DNA of 57,778 bases from a virus: IMG/VR virus record IMGVR_UViG_3300032164_000017, positions 1 through 57,778 of that record; one strand, 5' to 3'. Below, one piece after another: positions 25,078 to 33,576 of the stretch (position 1 is its first letter; each line of letters opens with the position of its first letter). Under the pieces are notes generated by a model. That model worked only from the letters and a program-made list of their open reading frames with translations, had not been told where the DNA came from and ran no database searches. The translations under genes and the position numbers were made by a program.

Positions 25078-25830
25078 ACGCCCCATGTCCGACTCGTATT
25101 GTACGAGGCGATCTGCCAGGTAGACTTGTACCGCCGCGAGCCTTGCGAGTTGAACATCGATCGCGGAATCGGTGAACTGCTTCTTACGTAGGTCGATGCG
25201 CTGAAGACGTTTCCACGCCTCTTGCACTTCGGCTTTGTTCGCCCCGGAGCCATCGCGGCTCAAAACATCCAACTCTTTTTGGGCGAAGGAGAGCAGCTGC
25301 GGGGCCATGATGAAACCGGCTCGATGAAGAACGATGGCAGTATAGCGAACAGGTTCACGATCAAAGGCAGGAGACTCGGGTACTTCATCGGATTGTCCGT
25401 AAAGCATTTCTGCTTCATAGACCGCCCAGTTGAGTTGCGCAGGTGTCGCTTCTTGAAGTATCGCTCCGTCACTGAGTACGTTGTTGAACGCCATCGTGGT
25501 GTTCTCGAAGGCGTTCACTTCAAACCAAAACGCAGGAATCATGGTCAACGTCATGGCCGCTAGAATCTTGTCGCGGTTGAGTACCGAAACATCGATACCT
25601 TTGCGGTCGAGCGTTAACCAGATGGATTCGGGTTCCCAGGCACGAAAACCAGCGCCACAGACAGCACTGACGGCGCGGTAGCAGCCCGTGGCTGTGGTAT
25701 GCGGATCACGCAACATCTCCGCAGCCACGGTCTGTTGCTCCGAGTCGCCTTCTTCCAGTGCCGCCATCTTGGCACGTGGAACGCTTGCTGCGACACGAAG
25801 CAGATATTGCTCGAGGTCAGCTAATTCCAT
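25066..25830 (-). CDS. Hypothetical protein between MoxR and VWA genes
   Basis: 254 aa, no family recognised. It is mostly helical, with Ala/Leu-rich segments and a C-terminal half that may form a coiled coil. It overlaps the end of the MoxR gene tail to tail by 12 bases. It follows the other minus-strand gene (25840-26832) by nine bases, so the pair form a small operon opposed to its surroundings. No ribosome site is obvious, which suggests translation following the upstream gene. Confidence 0.7.
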   Translation of the reverse strand: MELADLEQYLLRVAASVPRAKMAALEEGDSEQQTVAAEMLRDPHTTATGCYRAVSAVCGAGFRAWEPESIWLTLDRKGIDVSVLNRDKILAAMTLTMIPAFWFEVNAFENTTMAFNNVLSDGAILQEATPAQLNWAVYEAEMLYGQSDEVPESPAFDREPVRYTAIVLHRAGFIMAPQLLSFAQKELDVLSRDGSGANKAEVQEAWKRLQRIDLRKKQFTDSAIDVQLARLAAVQVYLADRLVQYESDMGRLRL

Positions 25831-25839
25831 TGTTACGCG

Positions 25840-26832
25840 TTACGGCACTTGATGTTTGAGGATGATTTTCAGGTCCAGAGGAAGCGTGGGCATCACCTGT
25901 GCCAGTTTGGTGACGTCCACGTTTCCTTGCTTGTCAGTGATCTCCTTGAGCATGTCGGGACCTACCACGTCACCCCAAAATGAACTGGGCAGGGCTGCCA
26001 GTTTCGCCATCGAGACGAGTCGTCCCGCGAGGTCGACGTTGTCATCTGCGATCTTCGTGGTAGTGTTGAAGACGGTGCGGATGGGGTCCGGCAGGTCTCG
26101 GTCGTAGTGCTTCTCGAGTCCAGCCATCTTGTCGAGCTTGGCCAGGGTATCGGCTGCGGTGACCAGCTCATCACGATCTTGGATCTCACCCTGATGAAAC
26201 GCCGAAGCGAGCTTCTCGTAAGCACGCTGGAAGAGTGGGTCCTTGGTAGCACAGCGACGCGCTTCGATGAAGTCACATGCCAGCTTGGTAGTGCAGACCG
26301 TCATCCCGGCCATGCGATGTGTCTCCGGGTTGAGACTCACTCCCATGTCTCGTGCCTTCTTGACCAGGTTGATGAAACCTTCAGCCCGGTCTTCGATGCC
26401 GAGACGTGGGTACTGCTCGAGAAGGATGGTCTCGGCGACCTTCACATCTTCGGCAGTTTTGACACGAAGTCGTTTCAGACGGGGCAGGAGATACATGTCG
26501 TCGGGCTCGAGAATGGGAGCGGCTGCGACTTTGGTACGTGTCACTGCCGTGTTTACCCCGTAAATCTCAACAGCACGTTTCAGATTCTCGTCAACCTCGA
26601 TGGGAACAGCCGCGCACTTCTCTCGGTAGAGATGAGAGAGCACGGTGTTTTCAGCGTTGTTGATGGGAAAGAGACGGCGTTCGGGCCATGCGAAAGCCGA
26701 GTTGGGAAGCGCGCCGATCTGATTCTCGTCCAGGTCTGCGTGTTTCACGAAATCCGCGGCTTGCGGATTTTCTTGGAGAAGCAAGTACAATGTCGCGTAA
26801 GCAGGATCGTGATACTGGTCACGAGTCTCCAT
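25840..26832 (-). CDS. Hypothetical protein, minus-strand insert
   Basis: 330 aa, not recognised. I start at the ATG at 26832 because GGAGG lies nine bases upstream. The reading frame stays open much further upstream, but that part lies over the VWA gene and contains a Leu/Ser-repeat sequence typical of antisense frames. It is helical, with a region rich in Lys and Asp near the middle. Together with the 254-aa gene it interrupts the MoxR-VWA pair. A structural or regulatory role cannot be told apart. Confidence 0.7.
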   Translation of the reverse strand: METRDQYHDPAYATLYLLLQENPQAADFVKHADLDENQIGALPNSAFAWPERRLFPINNAENTVLSHLYREKCAAVPIEVDENLKRAVEIYGVNTAVTRTKVAAAPILEPDDMYLLPRLKRLRVKTAEDVKVAETILLEQYPRLGIEDRAEGFINLVKKARDMGVSLNPETHRMAGMTVCTTKLACDFIEARRCATKDPLFQRAYEKLASAFHQGEIQDRDELVTAADTLAKLDKMAGLEKHYDRDLPDPIRTVFNTTTKIADDNVDLAGRLVSMAKLAALPSSFWGDVVGPDMLKEITDKQGNVDVTKLAQVMPTLPLDLKIILKHQVP

Positions 26833-26910
26833 GGGATTCAGCCTCCAATGCCACGGTAAAACTTCCCCTAATTGGATGGTGGATCCCCCTGATCTGTCAA
26901 GAGGAAATTC

Positions 26911-28341
26911 ATGAAGATTTCGCTCTCCGAGGGGTTCACGTACCTCCAGTCTGCGAAACAGCGGAACTTTTTCGCACGACTCATCAGCGCCCTGTCTCGT
27001 GTAGAGCAGCCTGGTTTGGGTACGCTGGCTGTTGGCATCAATCGACAGGGCAAGTTTGTTTTGTATTACGACCCTGCGTTTTTGGGAAAACTTCACTTCA
27101 TCGAGCTGGTTCTCAGTCTCGAACACGAAGTTTACCACATCATCCTGGACCACATTCCGCGATATCTGGACCTCCTCAGCAGTCTTGTCGATGACGAGGA
27201 GAAGAAGCGTTTTCAATCTGTTATGAACGTTGCCGCAGATTGTGCAGGCAATGAATTGATGCGGGCTGAAAACGGTTTCGATGACCAGTACAAGGACTGG
27301 TTCTACGGTTCCGAAGCGACCGATGGGCGTGCATTCATCATCCCTGAGACCTTCAACCTTGCACGTCTCCAGCCCTTCGAGATCTACATGTTTCAGCTCA
27401 TGGCACAGGTCAAGAAGGCAACCAAGCAGTTTCAGAATGGGGCGTCGATGGACTTCTACTCGTTGCCCATGAAAGGGGGCCAAGGCCAAGAACCGAGCCC
27501 GGGACAGGGACAAGGACAGGGACAGGGCAAAGAGCAAAAGAAGGAAGACAAGTCACCCTCTGCAATGCTCTCAGCATACTTCAACGAGAAGACCAACGAC
27601 CGCCATCAGTTCTGGGCACAAGGTTGCGGTGAAGAGAAGCCCAACGCAGAAGAATTGCAGGGTCTCGCTGATAAGCTTCGGCAAGAGGCTACTAGCATTG
27701 TGCGTACGGCTGTCGAGGAACATCTCAAATCTCGCGGCACGATCCCGGCAGGTCTCCAAGAGTACATCGAAGCGATGCTCGCCCGGCCCACCATCCCGTG
27801 GCCCAAGGCGTTGCGAGACTGGGTATCGAGAACACATCAGTCGAAGCTCGAACGGGGCATGTCGCGTCCTAGTCGTCGATTGCACGGGGTACCCGACATT
27901 CTGCCGTTCCCCGGTCACGAGCGCGACCGCCGGTTCACGATTCTCTACGCTCTCGATACGAGCGGTTCGATGAGCACGGAAGACTGCAAGCTCGGTCTGA
28001 CCGAACTGGTGAACATCATCCATGCAGAACCCGACGTGTCTCTACACGTGATGTACTGCGACGCGGAACTGCACACTGTTTACAAAGTAGAGTCGGTGGA
28101 CCAGATCGACTTCACTATAGCGGGACGTGGCGGCACTGACTTCAACCCTCCGTTCATACGCTGTCGGGAACTCCTTCGCGGAGAGTCCGCACCCGACATC
28201 TTGATCTACGCCACAGATGGTTACGCACCCGCGCCCGAACCCGATAATCGCGTACCTATCCCTGTGGTCTGGCTCATCACACCGACGGGTCAGGTTCCAT
28301 CAGAGGACTACGGGCATCACATTCGCATGGAGCCCTTCTAA
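26911..28341 (+). CDS. Metallopeptidase-like and VWA-domain protein (MoxR partner)
   Basis: 476 aa. It matches the predicted metal-dependent peptidase plus VWA architecture (COG3864/DUF2201 type). The N-terminal domain carries HEVYH (H72, E73, H76) and H81. A Gly/Gln-rich linker lies at about 188-215. The VWA domain has the MIDAS residues D349-T-S-G-S353, the T in GGTDF (about 409) and D in YATDGY. In bacteria such proteins work with MoxR ATPases, as in RavA-ViaA-like pairs. Start is ATG with GAGGAAA. The next gene starts within its stop (TAATG). Confidence 0.85.
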   Translation: MKISLSEGFTYLQSAKQRNFFARLISALSRVEQPGLGTLAVGINRQGKFVLYYDPAFLGKLHFIELVLSLEHEVYHIILDHIPRYLDLLSSLVDDEEKKRFQSVMNVAADCAGNELMRAENGFDDQYKDWFYGSEATDGRAFIIPETFNLARLQPFEIYMFQLMAQVKKATKQFQNGASMDFYSLPMKGGQGQEPSPGQGQGQGQGKEQKKEDKSPSAMLSAYFNEKTNDRHQFWAQGCGEEKPNAEELQGLADKLRQEATSIVRTAVEEHLKSRGTIPAGLQEYIEAMLARPTIPWPKALRDWVSRTHQSKLERGMSRPSRRLHGVPDILPFPGHERDRRFTILYALDTSGSMSTEDCKLGLTELVNIIHAEPDVSLHVMYCDAELHTVYKVESVDQIDFTIAGRGGTDFNPPFIRCRELLRGESAPDILIYATDGYAPAPEPDNRVPIPVVWLITPTGQVPSEDYGHHIRMEPF

Positions 28342-28988
28342 TGGACCCCAACGGCATCGTCAAGATTCGCGTAGCGAGAAACCAGGTAGCGAGTTTCCCC
28401 TTCGATGTGTTCTATCTCGTGCCTATTGCGCATCGTGAGATTCTTCCGCGACTCTTTCCTTGGTCCCTTTGCGTACCCATGACGACAGAGGTGATCTTGC
28501 GTGTGACAGCCTTGAAGGTGCACAAGCAAGAAGACCGTCCCCACGATCAAGATCGAATCAAGGATATTCACTGGCAACCCATGGCGATTCGGTTGACGAG
28601 CCTAGAGGTTGATCTGGCACACACGTTCATGATCGTACCGATTCTTCCTCTTGTTCCACGAAAACCGGAGTCATCAAAACAAGTAGCGAAACGCCTGCCG
28701 GGGTACCTACTCGCAAAGCGCCATCGCATACTTCGAACTGAACACGACGCATACAAAGGTACCTTTCAAGACATCATCAACGATTCCGTAGTTCTCTTTA
28801 CTCCCAATGGGCCCATCCGCCCTGTGTGTAGGAAGTGTCCGCGGCATCTCTTGCATATACAGGGAAAGTGCGAACTAGGAAGCCGCCCTTGCTATGAGGA
28901 ACTTGTCCTCAAAAGGTCACCCTATGAGCAGTTACCTACAGACAACGCTGACCACGTTCCCGATACCAACGCACCTGTTGGCGGCTGA
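28341..28988 (+). CDS. Hypothetical protein with C-terminal cysteine cluster, before the reverse transcriptase
   Basis: 215 aa, not recognised. It starts within the stop codon of the VWA gene and its end overlaps the reverse transcriptase start, so all three are probably translated from one message. The C terminus carries CRKCPRHLLHIQGKC...C, a likely zinc site that could contact nucleic acid. The rest is a basic alpha/beta region without known motifs. Confidence 0.72.
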   Translation: MDPNGIVKIRVARNQVASFPFDVFYLVPIAHREILPRLFPWSLCVPMTTEVILRVTALKVHKQEDRPHDQDRIKDIHWQPMAIRLTSLEVDLAHTFMIVPILPLVPRKPESSKQVAKRLPGYLLAKRHRILRTEHDAYKGTFQDIINDSVVLFTPNGPIRPVCRKCPRHLLHIQGKCELGSRPCYEELVLKRSPYEQLPTDNADHVPDTNAPVGG

Positions 28989-29973
28989 TCAACCTCTTCC
29001 GTTCATCCTGGACGATTTCTCTCTTGCACTGTACCTCGGCGTAAGATGCAAAACGCTCTGGTACTGCGTGACCGCCAAGAAAGATCTCTACTCCACGTTC
29101 ACAATCGCCAAGGCCAATGGAAAGCGCCGGCCCATTCACCATCCAAAGCGTATTTTGAAGTACGTACAGCGGCGCGTTGCACAGGTGATCCTATCGCGGC
29201 TCCCCGTGCTTCCTTGCGTAGGTGCGTACGTGAAAGGCAAGAGCTGCCGCGATAGTGCTGAGCAGCATGTACAGAAGAATGTGCTCATCAAACTCGATCT
29301 GAAAGACTTCTTCCCTTCCCATACACGTACCCGTGTCCGTAACTTCTTCAAAGACCTAGGATACAGTCACTGGGTCGCGGGCTTGATCGGTGATTTGTGT
29401 ACCGTGCACGAAAAAGGCCGTCACTTTGTACCGCAAGGAAGTCCTGCCTCTCCTTCGCTGTGCAATCATATTGCCCAACGCTACCTGGATACACCCCTCC
29501 TGGCGGCCCTTGCAGGTTCTGGCTGGACGTATACGCGCTATTCAGATGATCTTGCGTTGAGTCATGCAGACGCTGTTACGCGTGGTGAAGTTGATGCCCT
29601 CATCGCACGTGTCGATACGCTCGTGAAAAGTGCGGGCTACCGTGTGAACTGGAAGAAGCTGCGTATTCAACGTCCACCAACACGTCAAAAGATGTTGGGT
29701 ATGGTTGTGAATCAACATCCAAACATACCTCGCGACGTGTACCGACGCTATCGCAACATCATCTTCAACTGCCTCGAGTACGGCTTCTTCCCAAATGCCT
29801 TGCGCTATGGGGGTGAGTTCATCGATGCACCGCAAGCATTCGCATCGCATCTACGTGGCAAGGTGAGCTATTTCCAGAGCATCAATGCAGAGCATGGCGC
29901 AAAGCTGGCCGAGGTTCTTCAGCTCGCCCTCGAAAGACATCAAGATGAGAACTTCGAAGACGTCTATCCCTGA
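28924..29973 (+). CDS. Reverse transcriptase, retron-type
   Basis: 349 aa from the ATG with AAAAGG upstream. RT motifs are complete: KANGKRRPIHHP (63-74), LDLKDFF (124-130), PQGSPASP (170-177) and the catalytic YSDD (206-209). Two retron signatures are present in altered form: SAEQH (111-115) where retrons have NAxxH, and LG before MVVN (258-263) where they have VTG. No msr-msd-like sequence can fit directly upstream, because the preceding gene overlaps the start. The gene is embedded in an operon with VWA, a zinc protein and a 511-aa protein, so it may be a phage-carried defence or exclusion gene, or have a new role. Confidence 0.9.
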   Translation: MSSYLQTTLTTFPIPTHLLAADQPLPFILDDFSLALYLGVRCKTLWYCVTAKKDLYSTFTIAKANGKRRPIHHPKRILKYVQRRVAQVILSRLPVLPCVGAYVKGKSCRDSAEQHVQKNVLIKLDLKDFFPSHTRTRVRNFFKDLGYSHWVAGLIGDLCTVHEKGRHFVPQGSPASPSLCNHIAQRYLDTPLLAALAGSGWTYTRYSDDLALSHADAVTRGEVDALIARVDTLVKSAGYRVNWKKLRIQRPPTRQKMLGMVVNQHPNIPRDVYRRYRNIIFNCLEYGFFPNALRYGGEFIDAPQAFASHLRGKVSYFQSINAEHGAKLAEVLQLALERHQDENFEDVYP

Positions 29974-31480
29974 CCTGGATCGCGTCGTGACTATCTGTGC
30001 CGGGAAGGAGACGCGTTACAGCCAATCAACTTCCCGACTAGGCCTTGTCTTCTGTGATCGTACACGGGACCTTACACGCACTGAACAAATCAACATCATG
30101 CTGGATAAAGAAGTACGCGAAATCTTCGGTGACTACTTCTACGGCATGCTCATCACGTTTGAACCTGCGAAATACTACTACCATAACAGCGTGCACAAAG
30201 CGCGGGACTTCCCACAAGCCTTCTACGTAGTAGCGGGTGGCGAAGGACTCTTCGCGATTGGTGATGAAGTTCCCTTCTTCATCATGCAGGGTGACAAGTT
30301 CTTTGAGACGACACGTAAAGAGCTTTTCATGCGATGTGCGTTGATGCAGAAATGGATCGGTTGTAATACCTGTTCCTGGCAGGGAGATCGTTGCACGTTC
30401 ACGTTTCGCAAAGAGGACCCTGTAACAGATGCACCACCGCTCACTGCACAACTACCCTTTGCGTTCATGCACGGTCGCCCTTCGTGGGATGATTCATTTC
30501 TTGAACGTATTCAGTATCTAGATTTCGAGGATTGGAAAGAGCGCCAGGTGCGCACTTGGCGTGACACCCTCGCAGGTTTCACGTATGTGCCTCCCGCAGC
30601 GGGACATGGCAACCCTCTGCAACCGGGTCTCAACGCTATCCAGGCACCCTTTCAAGTCAACTTCTCGGGTGTGGAAGACGTACAGGGGATGTTCTCGGAC
30701 CGAAGTGCCGCCGGTCGTAAAACTGCACTCTTCAAAATCCGGGAGTGCTCTCAGTGCTACTTCGGTGGCACGGTCAGACGCTACAATAGTGAGAAGACTA
30801 GACCTACGTCATGCAATCAATACGCACCACGGCACTGCAACCACGGCGCATGGACTGAGGAACGCTTGCATGCGTACACGATGGAGCTAGCAACCAAGGC
30901 CATCAAAACGCGTTCACCGTTCTCCATGGAAGAAGTTTGGCGCATTGCACGGGTCGCAGGTATTCCATTCCAGGTGAAAGACCCCCGCACTGGATGTAAG
31001 CGTGAGTGGCAAGTAGGCCGCCTCGTCGATTCAGGTGAGCGTATCTCGATTCAGTTAACACGTACCTCAATGAGTTCGGATGCACGGGGTGACCATCGAA
31101 ACGTTCATTCGCTCGAAGAGCTACGCACCTTCGTTCCTGATTTTCTCTGGGAACACTTTCAGCAAACGGAACCACCCATTAACGAAGACCAGTTCGCACT
31201 GTGGTTGCAACTCACCTCCGCAAGACACGGAAGAAGTTATTCGTTCTTTTACAGTACCAAAAAACACTGTGGCTACGGTAATTACACGCCTTCGATTCAC
31301 TCAGTTCGACTCGATACATATGGTTCCGTGGAGTACGAGACCGTCATGTCACGACAACGTCGAAAGGTGCGCCTTCGGACATTCTCGGATATGTACCATC
31401 ACTTCGGAAATCTGCTGCTCTTCGGGATTCATGATCGAGAGCCCGTGCAGAATCCAAAGTTTGATACCTGGGTGCGCTAA
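29945..31480 (+). CDS. Large cysteine-rich protein linked to the reverse transcriptase
   Basis: 511 aa, not recognised. The start at 29945 overlaps the RT end by 29 bases, which implies coupled expression. Two cysteine groups are visible: CNTCSWQGDRC (about 140-150) and CSQC...CNQYAPRHC (about 265-300). The C-terminal third is rich in aromatic and basic residues. There is no membrane segment. Its fixed neighbourhood makes it the best candidate for an RT partner protein. It ends tail to tail with the minus-strand gene at 31477 (4-base overlap). Confidence 0.72.
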   Translation: MRTSKTSIPDLDRVVTICAGKETRYSQSTSRLGLVFCDRTRDLTRTEQINIMLDKEVREIFGDYFYGMLITFEPAKYYYHNSVHKARDFPQAFYVVAGGEGLFAIGDEVPFFIMQGDKFFETTRKELFMRCALMQKWIGCNTCSWQGDRCTFTFRKEDPVTDAPPLTAQLPFAFMHGRPSWDDSFLERIQYLDFEDWKERQVRTWRDTLAGFTYVPPAAGHGNPLQPGLNAIQAPFQVNFSGVEDVQGMFSDRSAAGRKTALFKIRECSQCYFGGTVRRYNSEKTRPTSCNQYAPRHCNHGAWTEERLHAYTMELATKAIKTRSPFSMEEVWRIARVAGIPFQVKDPRTGCKREWQVGRLVDSGERISIQLTRTSMSSDARGDHRNVHSLEELRTFVPDFLWEHFQQTEPPINEDQFALWLQLTSARHGRSYSFFYSTKKHCGYGNYTPSIHSVRLDTYGSVEYETVMSRQRRKVRLRTFSDMYHHFGNLLLFGIHDREPVQNPKFDTWVR

Positions 31481-32472
31481 GCGGCGGGATCGTAATCAGG
31501 CTTGAGTGTTTTGATGGCTGCAAGTGCTGCGTCCGATGCAGCCTGTGCCACGACGTACGCAGCCTGTGCATCCTCGTAAGCCGTGCGTTTCTGGGACAGT
31601 GTCGTCTGCGCAGTCGCAAGATCAGACTGCGCAGACGTCACTGCTACGTCCTTGTTGTTGCATTCAGTGGTGAACGTTCCAAGGTTCGTCGCAGCTGTGG
31701 ACAGCGCTGTGTTTGCATTGGCTTGCTTGGTGCCGAACACGGTTTGTGCTGCGATGAGAATGCTCTCCGCAGCAGGATTGGTTCCTGTTGTCGCTGCACG
31801 GTACGTCTCGGTAGCTGCTCGAAGGGTCTCTGCATCCTGGTAGAAACCCGTGCCGGATTTCATTGCATCGTAGAGAACCTGGAAGTAACCCTTGAACTGG
31901 TAGCACTTGTCCCGTTGTGTCTGTGCCGTGGTGAGCGCCGTAGCTTTGGCGTCTGCATCCGTCTTCGCAGTGGTGTAATCCGTAAGCGCACTGTCGCGTG
32001 TTTCTTTAGCTGTGGCCTCCGAGGTGAGCGCCGTTTGGTAGTTATCAACCAAGGCCTGGAAAGCGCTCGAGTCCACTCGAGGATGGATAGTTTCTTCGCT
32101 GGTTGCGACAAAACCTGTTGAGTACGTGTGCCAGTCCTCTACCAGCTCATCGATGCGACTCTTGAGAACATCCTGGGCTGCGACACCCGTATCAAGGTTG
32201 TCGTAGATAAAGCGGCAGGAAATTACCCGGTAAAGTGTCCCTTGTACGAGGACAACCGCAGCACGGTCTTCCAGAAGTTCCGTCAGGTCTGCAATGGTGG
32301 CCACACGGGCGAACGTATCCTCTTTGGGATCGTTTACGTCGTTGATCTGCATCACAAAGATAGCAGACGTGGGAAGATCGCCTTTATCGGTAACTTGAAT
32401 GACGATGACGAATTTCTCAACTTCGTTGATCGTCTCAGCGTTACGCGTTTGGACTGTTTTGGTGTCAGCCAT
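31477..32472 (-). CDS. Possible virion protein with N-terminal paralogous domain and coiled-coil tail
   Basis: 331 aa. Residues 1-120 share the pattern of the two genes upstream of it (an LPxxxFV-like strand followed by RVATIADLTELL). Residues 130-331 are Ala/Thr/Gln-rich and strongly helical, probably a long coiled coil or fibre. Last gene of a three-gene minus-strand operon; its start lies two bases after the previous stop. Fibrous Ala/Thr-rich proteins in phages are often whisker or decoration proteins, but this is inference. Confidence 0.65.
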   Translation of the reverse strand: MADTKTVQTRNAETINEVEKFVIVIQVTDKGDLPTSAIFVMQINDVNDPKEDTFARVATIADLTELLEDRAAVVLVQGTLYRVISCRFIYDNLDTGVAAQDVLKSRIDELVEDWHTYSTGFVATSEETIHPRVDSSAFQALVDNYQTALTSEATAKETRDSALTDYTTAKTDADAKATALTTAQTQRDKCYQFKGYFQVLYDAMKSGTGFYQDAETLRAATETYRAATTGTNPAAESILIAAQTVFGTKQANANTALSTAATNLGTFTTECNNKDVAVTSAQSDLATAQTTLSQKRTAYEDAQAAYVVAQAASDAALAAIKTLKPDYDPAA

Positions 32473-32474
32473 GG

Positions 32475-32858
32475 TCAGCTCTGCGTGAGGGTGAAGGTTT
32501 GTGTACCTGCAAATGCCCCTTCAGCTGTGTTGAATTCATTGACAACGCCTTGAAGACGTACTGTCGTTACGTGGATGAAGTTGAGGGCATCTGTAAGGAG
32601 ATCGAACAGCCGCGTGACCGCGCTCGCTCGATACCGATCCAATCCAGCGGATACCGCTGCACTCTTGGTGTCGGGCCACGCTTCAAGGTCGTAGAGCATG
32701 GCCACGTAGAGGTACACATCGTCACTGGTGTTGAATACGAAAAGTGCAAGGGGAAGCTCTTCGGATGCGTCAACGACGTAATGCACTTGATACTTCACGC
32801 TTCCGTCGGCTTGCGGCACAACTGTGTTGGTTTGCGTAACCTTTATTGAAGTGCTCAT
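32475..32858 (-). CDS. Small paralogue of the flanking possible virion proteins
   Basis: 127 aa. It has the same layout as the N-terminal domains of its neighbours: strands, then ELPLALFVFNTSDD and YVAMLYDLEAW, where the neighbours read VATIADLTEL and VATLEDLAKY. It is coupled to the 215-aa gene by an ATGA overlap. Function unknown; it probably assembles with its paralogues. Confidence 0.65.
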   Translation of the reverse strand: MSTSIKVTQTNTVVPQADGSVKYQVHYVVDASEELPLALFVFNTSDDVYLYVAMLYDLEAWPDTKSAAVSAGLDRYRASAVTRLFDLLTDALNFIHVTTVRLQGVVNEFNTAEGAFAGTQTFTLTQS

Positions 32859-33502
32859 GCGGGATACGTCTCCGTCTCCACGCCCGCGAAGGTTGCTCCG
32901 TGGATGTTGGCTTGGTTCACAAGAGAGCTGACGTAGACTTCATTGGAGCTGACGCGATCCAATGCGCGCTGTACCGTGTCGAACTCTTGGGTCCAGTGAC
33001 GCCGTAAAAAAGGATCTGATCCCGTGGTGGTGTATCGGTATGTTTTGCCCGTGCCAGTGCCTCGCGTCACTGCTTCAGTGCTGTCTTTGAGCGTCCATGC
33101 CACGTTCGCTTCAGCGCGAGGAAACGGTTTAACCGAATTAACGAGTACGTAGTTGCCTGTGGGTTCTACATAGGTAACCACAAACGTGGCCGATACGAAG
33201 TTGGTGTTCATCCACGCCGCAGGAGGGCTGGGGATGATCAGGTGATCTCCAGTAATCGCACCTATGGATAAGAACTGGCCCGGTGTCGTGGCCTCGAGGC
33301 GAATGAGAGGATTTTCGACGTACTTCGCGAGGTCTTCGAGAGTGGCGACACGTTCCCACAATTCCACTTCGTCAGCAGGTCCAGGATTTACAACGAAGAG
33401 TGGGTACATGCCAGAGGGATCTGCACTGGTGATCCACGACGTCACGCAGTAGCTGTTTGTGAGAAGAGTTTTCTCTTGTCTGAGGGTCACTGTCACGGAC
33501 AT
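32855..33502 (-). CDS. First of three paralogous possible virion proteins
   Basis: 215 aa, not in a known family. An N-terminal domain with MYPLFVVNPGPADEVELWERVATLEDLAKYV matches the other two genes in this operon. The C-terminal half is beta-rich. The start lies just downstream of a promoter-like sequence (33535-33563) in the divergent gap before ruvC. Confidence 0.65.
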   Translation of the reverse strand: MSVTVTLRQEKTLLTNSYCVTSWITSADPSGMYPLFVVNPGPADEVELWERVATLEDLAKYVENPLIRLEATTPGQFLSIGAITGDHLIIPSPPAAWMNTNFVSATFVVTYVEPTGNYVLVNSVKPFPRAEANVAWTLKDSTEAVTRGTGTGKTYRYTTTGSDPFLRRHWTQEFDTVQRALDRVSSNEVYVSSLVNQANIHGATFAGVETETYPA

Positions 33503-33534
33503 TGTCTTGATCTCTCAGGCTAACTCGTGTACGA

Positions 33535-33563
33535 ATAGTAAGTCACAGTGAGTGCGTAGACAA
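33535..33563 (-). promoter_or_regulatory. Possible promoter for the three-gene operon
   Basis: On the minus strand TTGTCT (33558-33563) and TACTAT (33535-33540) are 17 bases apart, each matching 4 of 6 consensus bases. They lie about 33 bases upstream of the ATG at 33502, in the 74-base gap between divergent genes. Confidence 0.35.
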
Positions 33564-33576
33564 GTCTGATGGGCCA

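Noticed and set aside
26833-27537. N-terminal extension of the 330-aa minus-strand protein
   Set aside because: The extension lies over the metallopeptidase-VWA gene on the other strand, begins with a Leu/Ser-repeat typical of antisense frames, and the good ribosome site is at 26832.
28700-28923. Retron msr-msd RNA just upstream of the reverse transcriptase
   Set aside because: This stretch is the coding end of the 215-aa gene, and I saw no long inverted repeat of the a1/a2 kind.
28924-29973. Diversity-generating retroelement reverse transcriptase
   Set aside because: The motif set (PQGSPASP, YSDD with retron-like spacing) is retron-type, and no template/variable repeat pair was noticed. 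A full repeat search was not possible.
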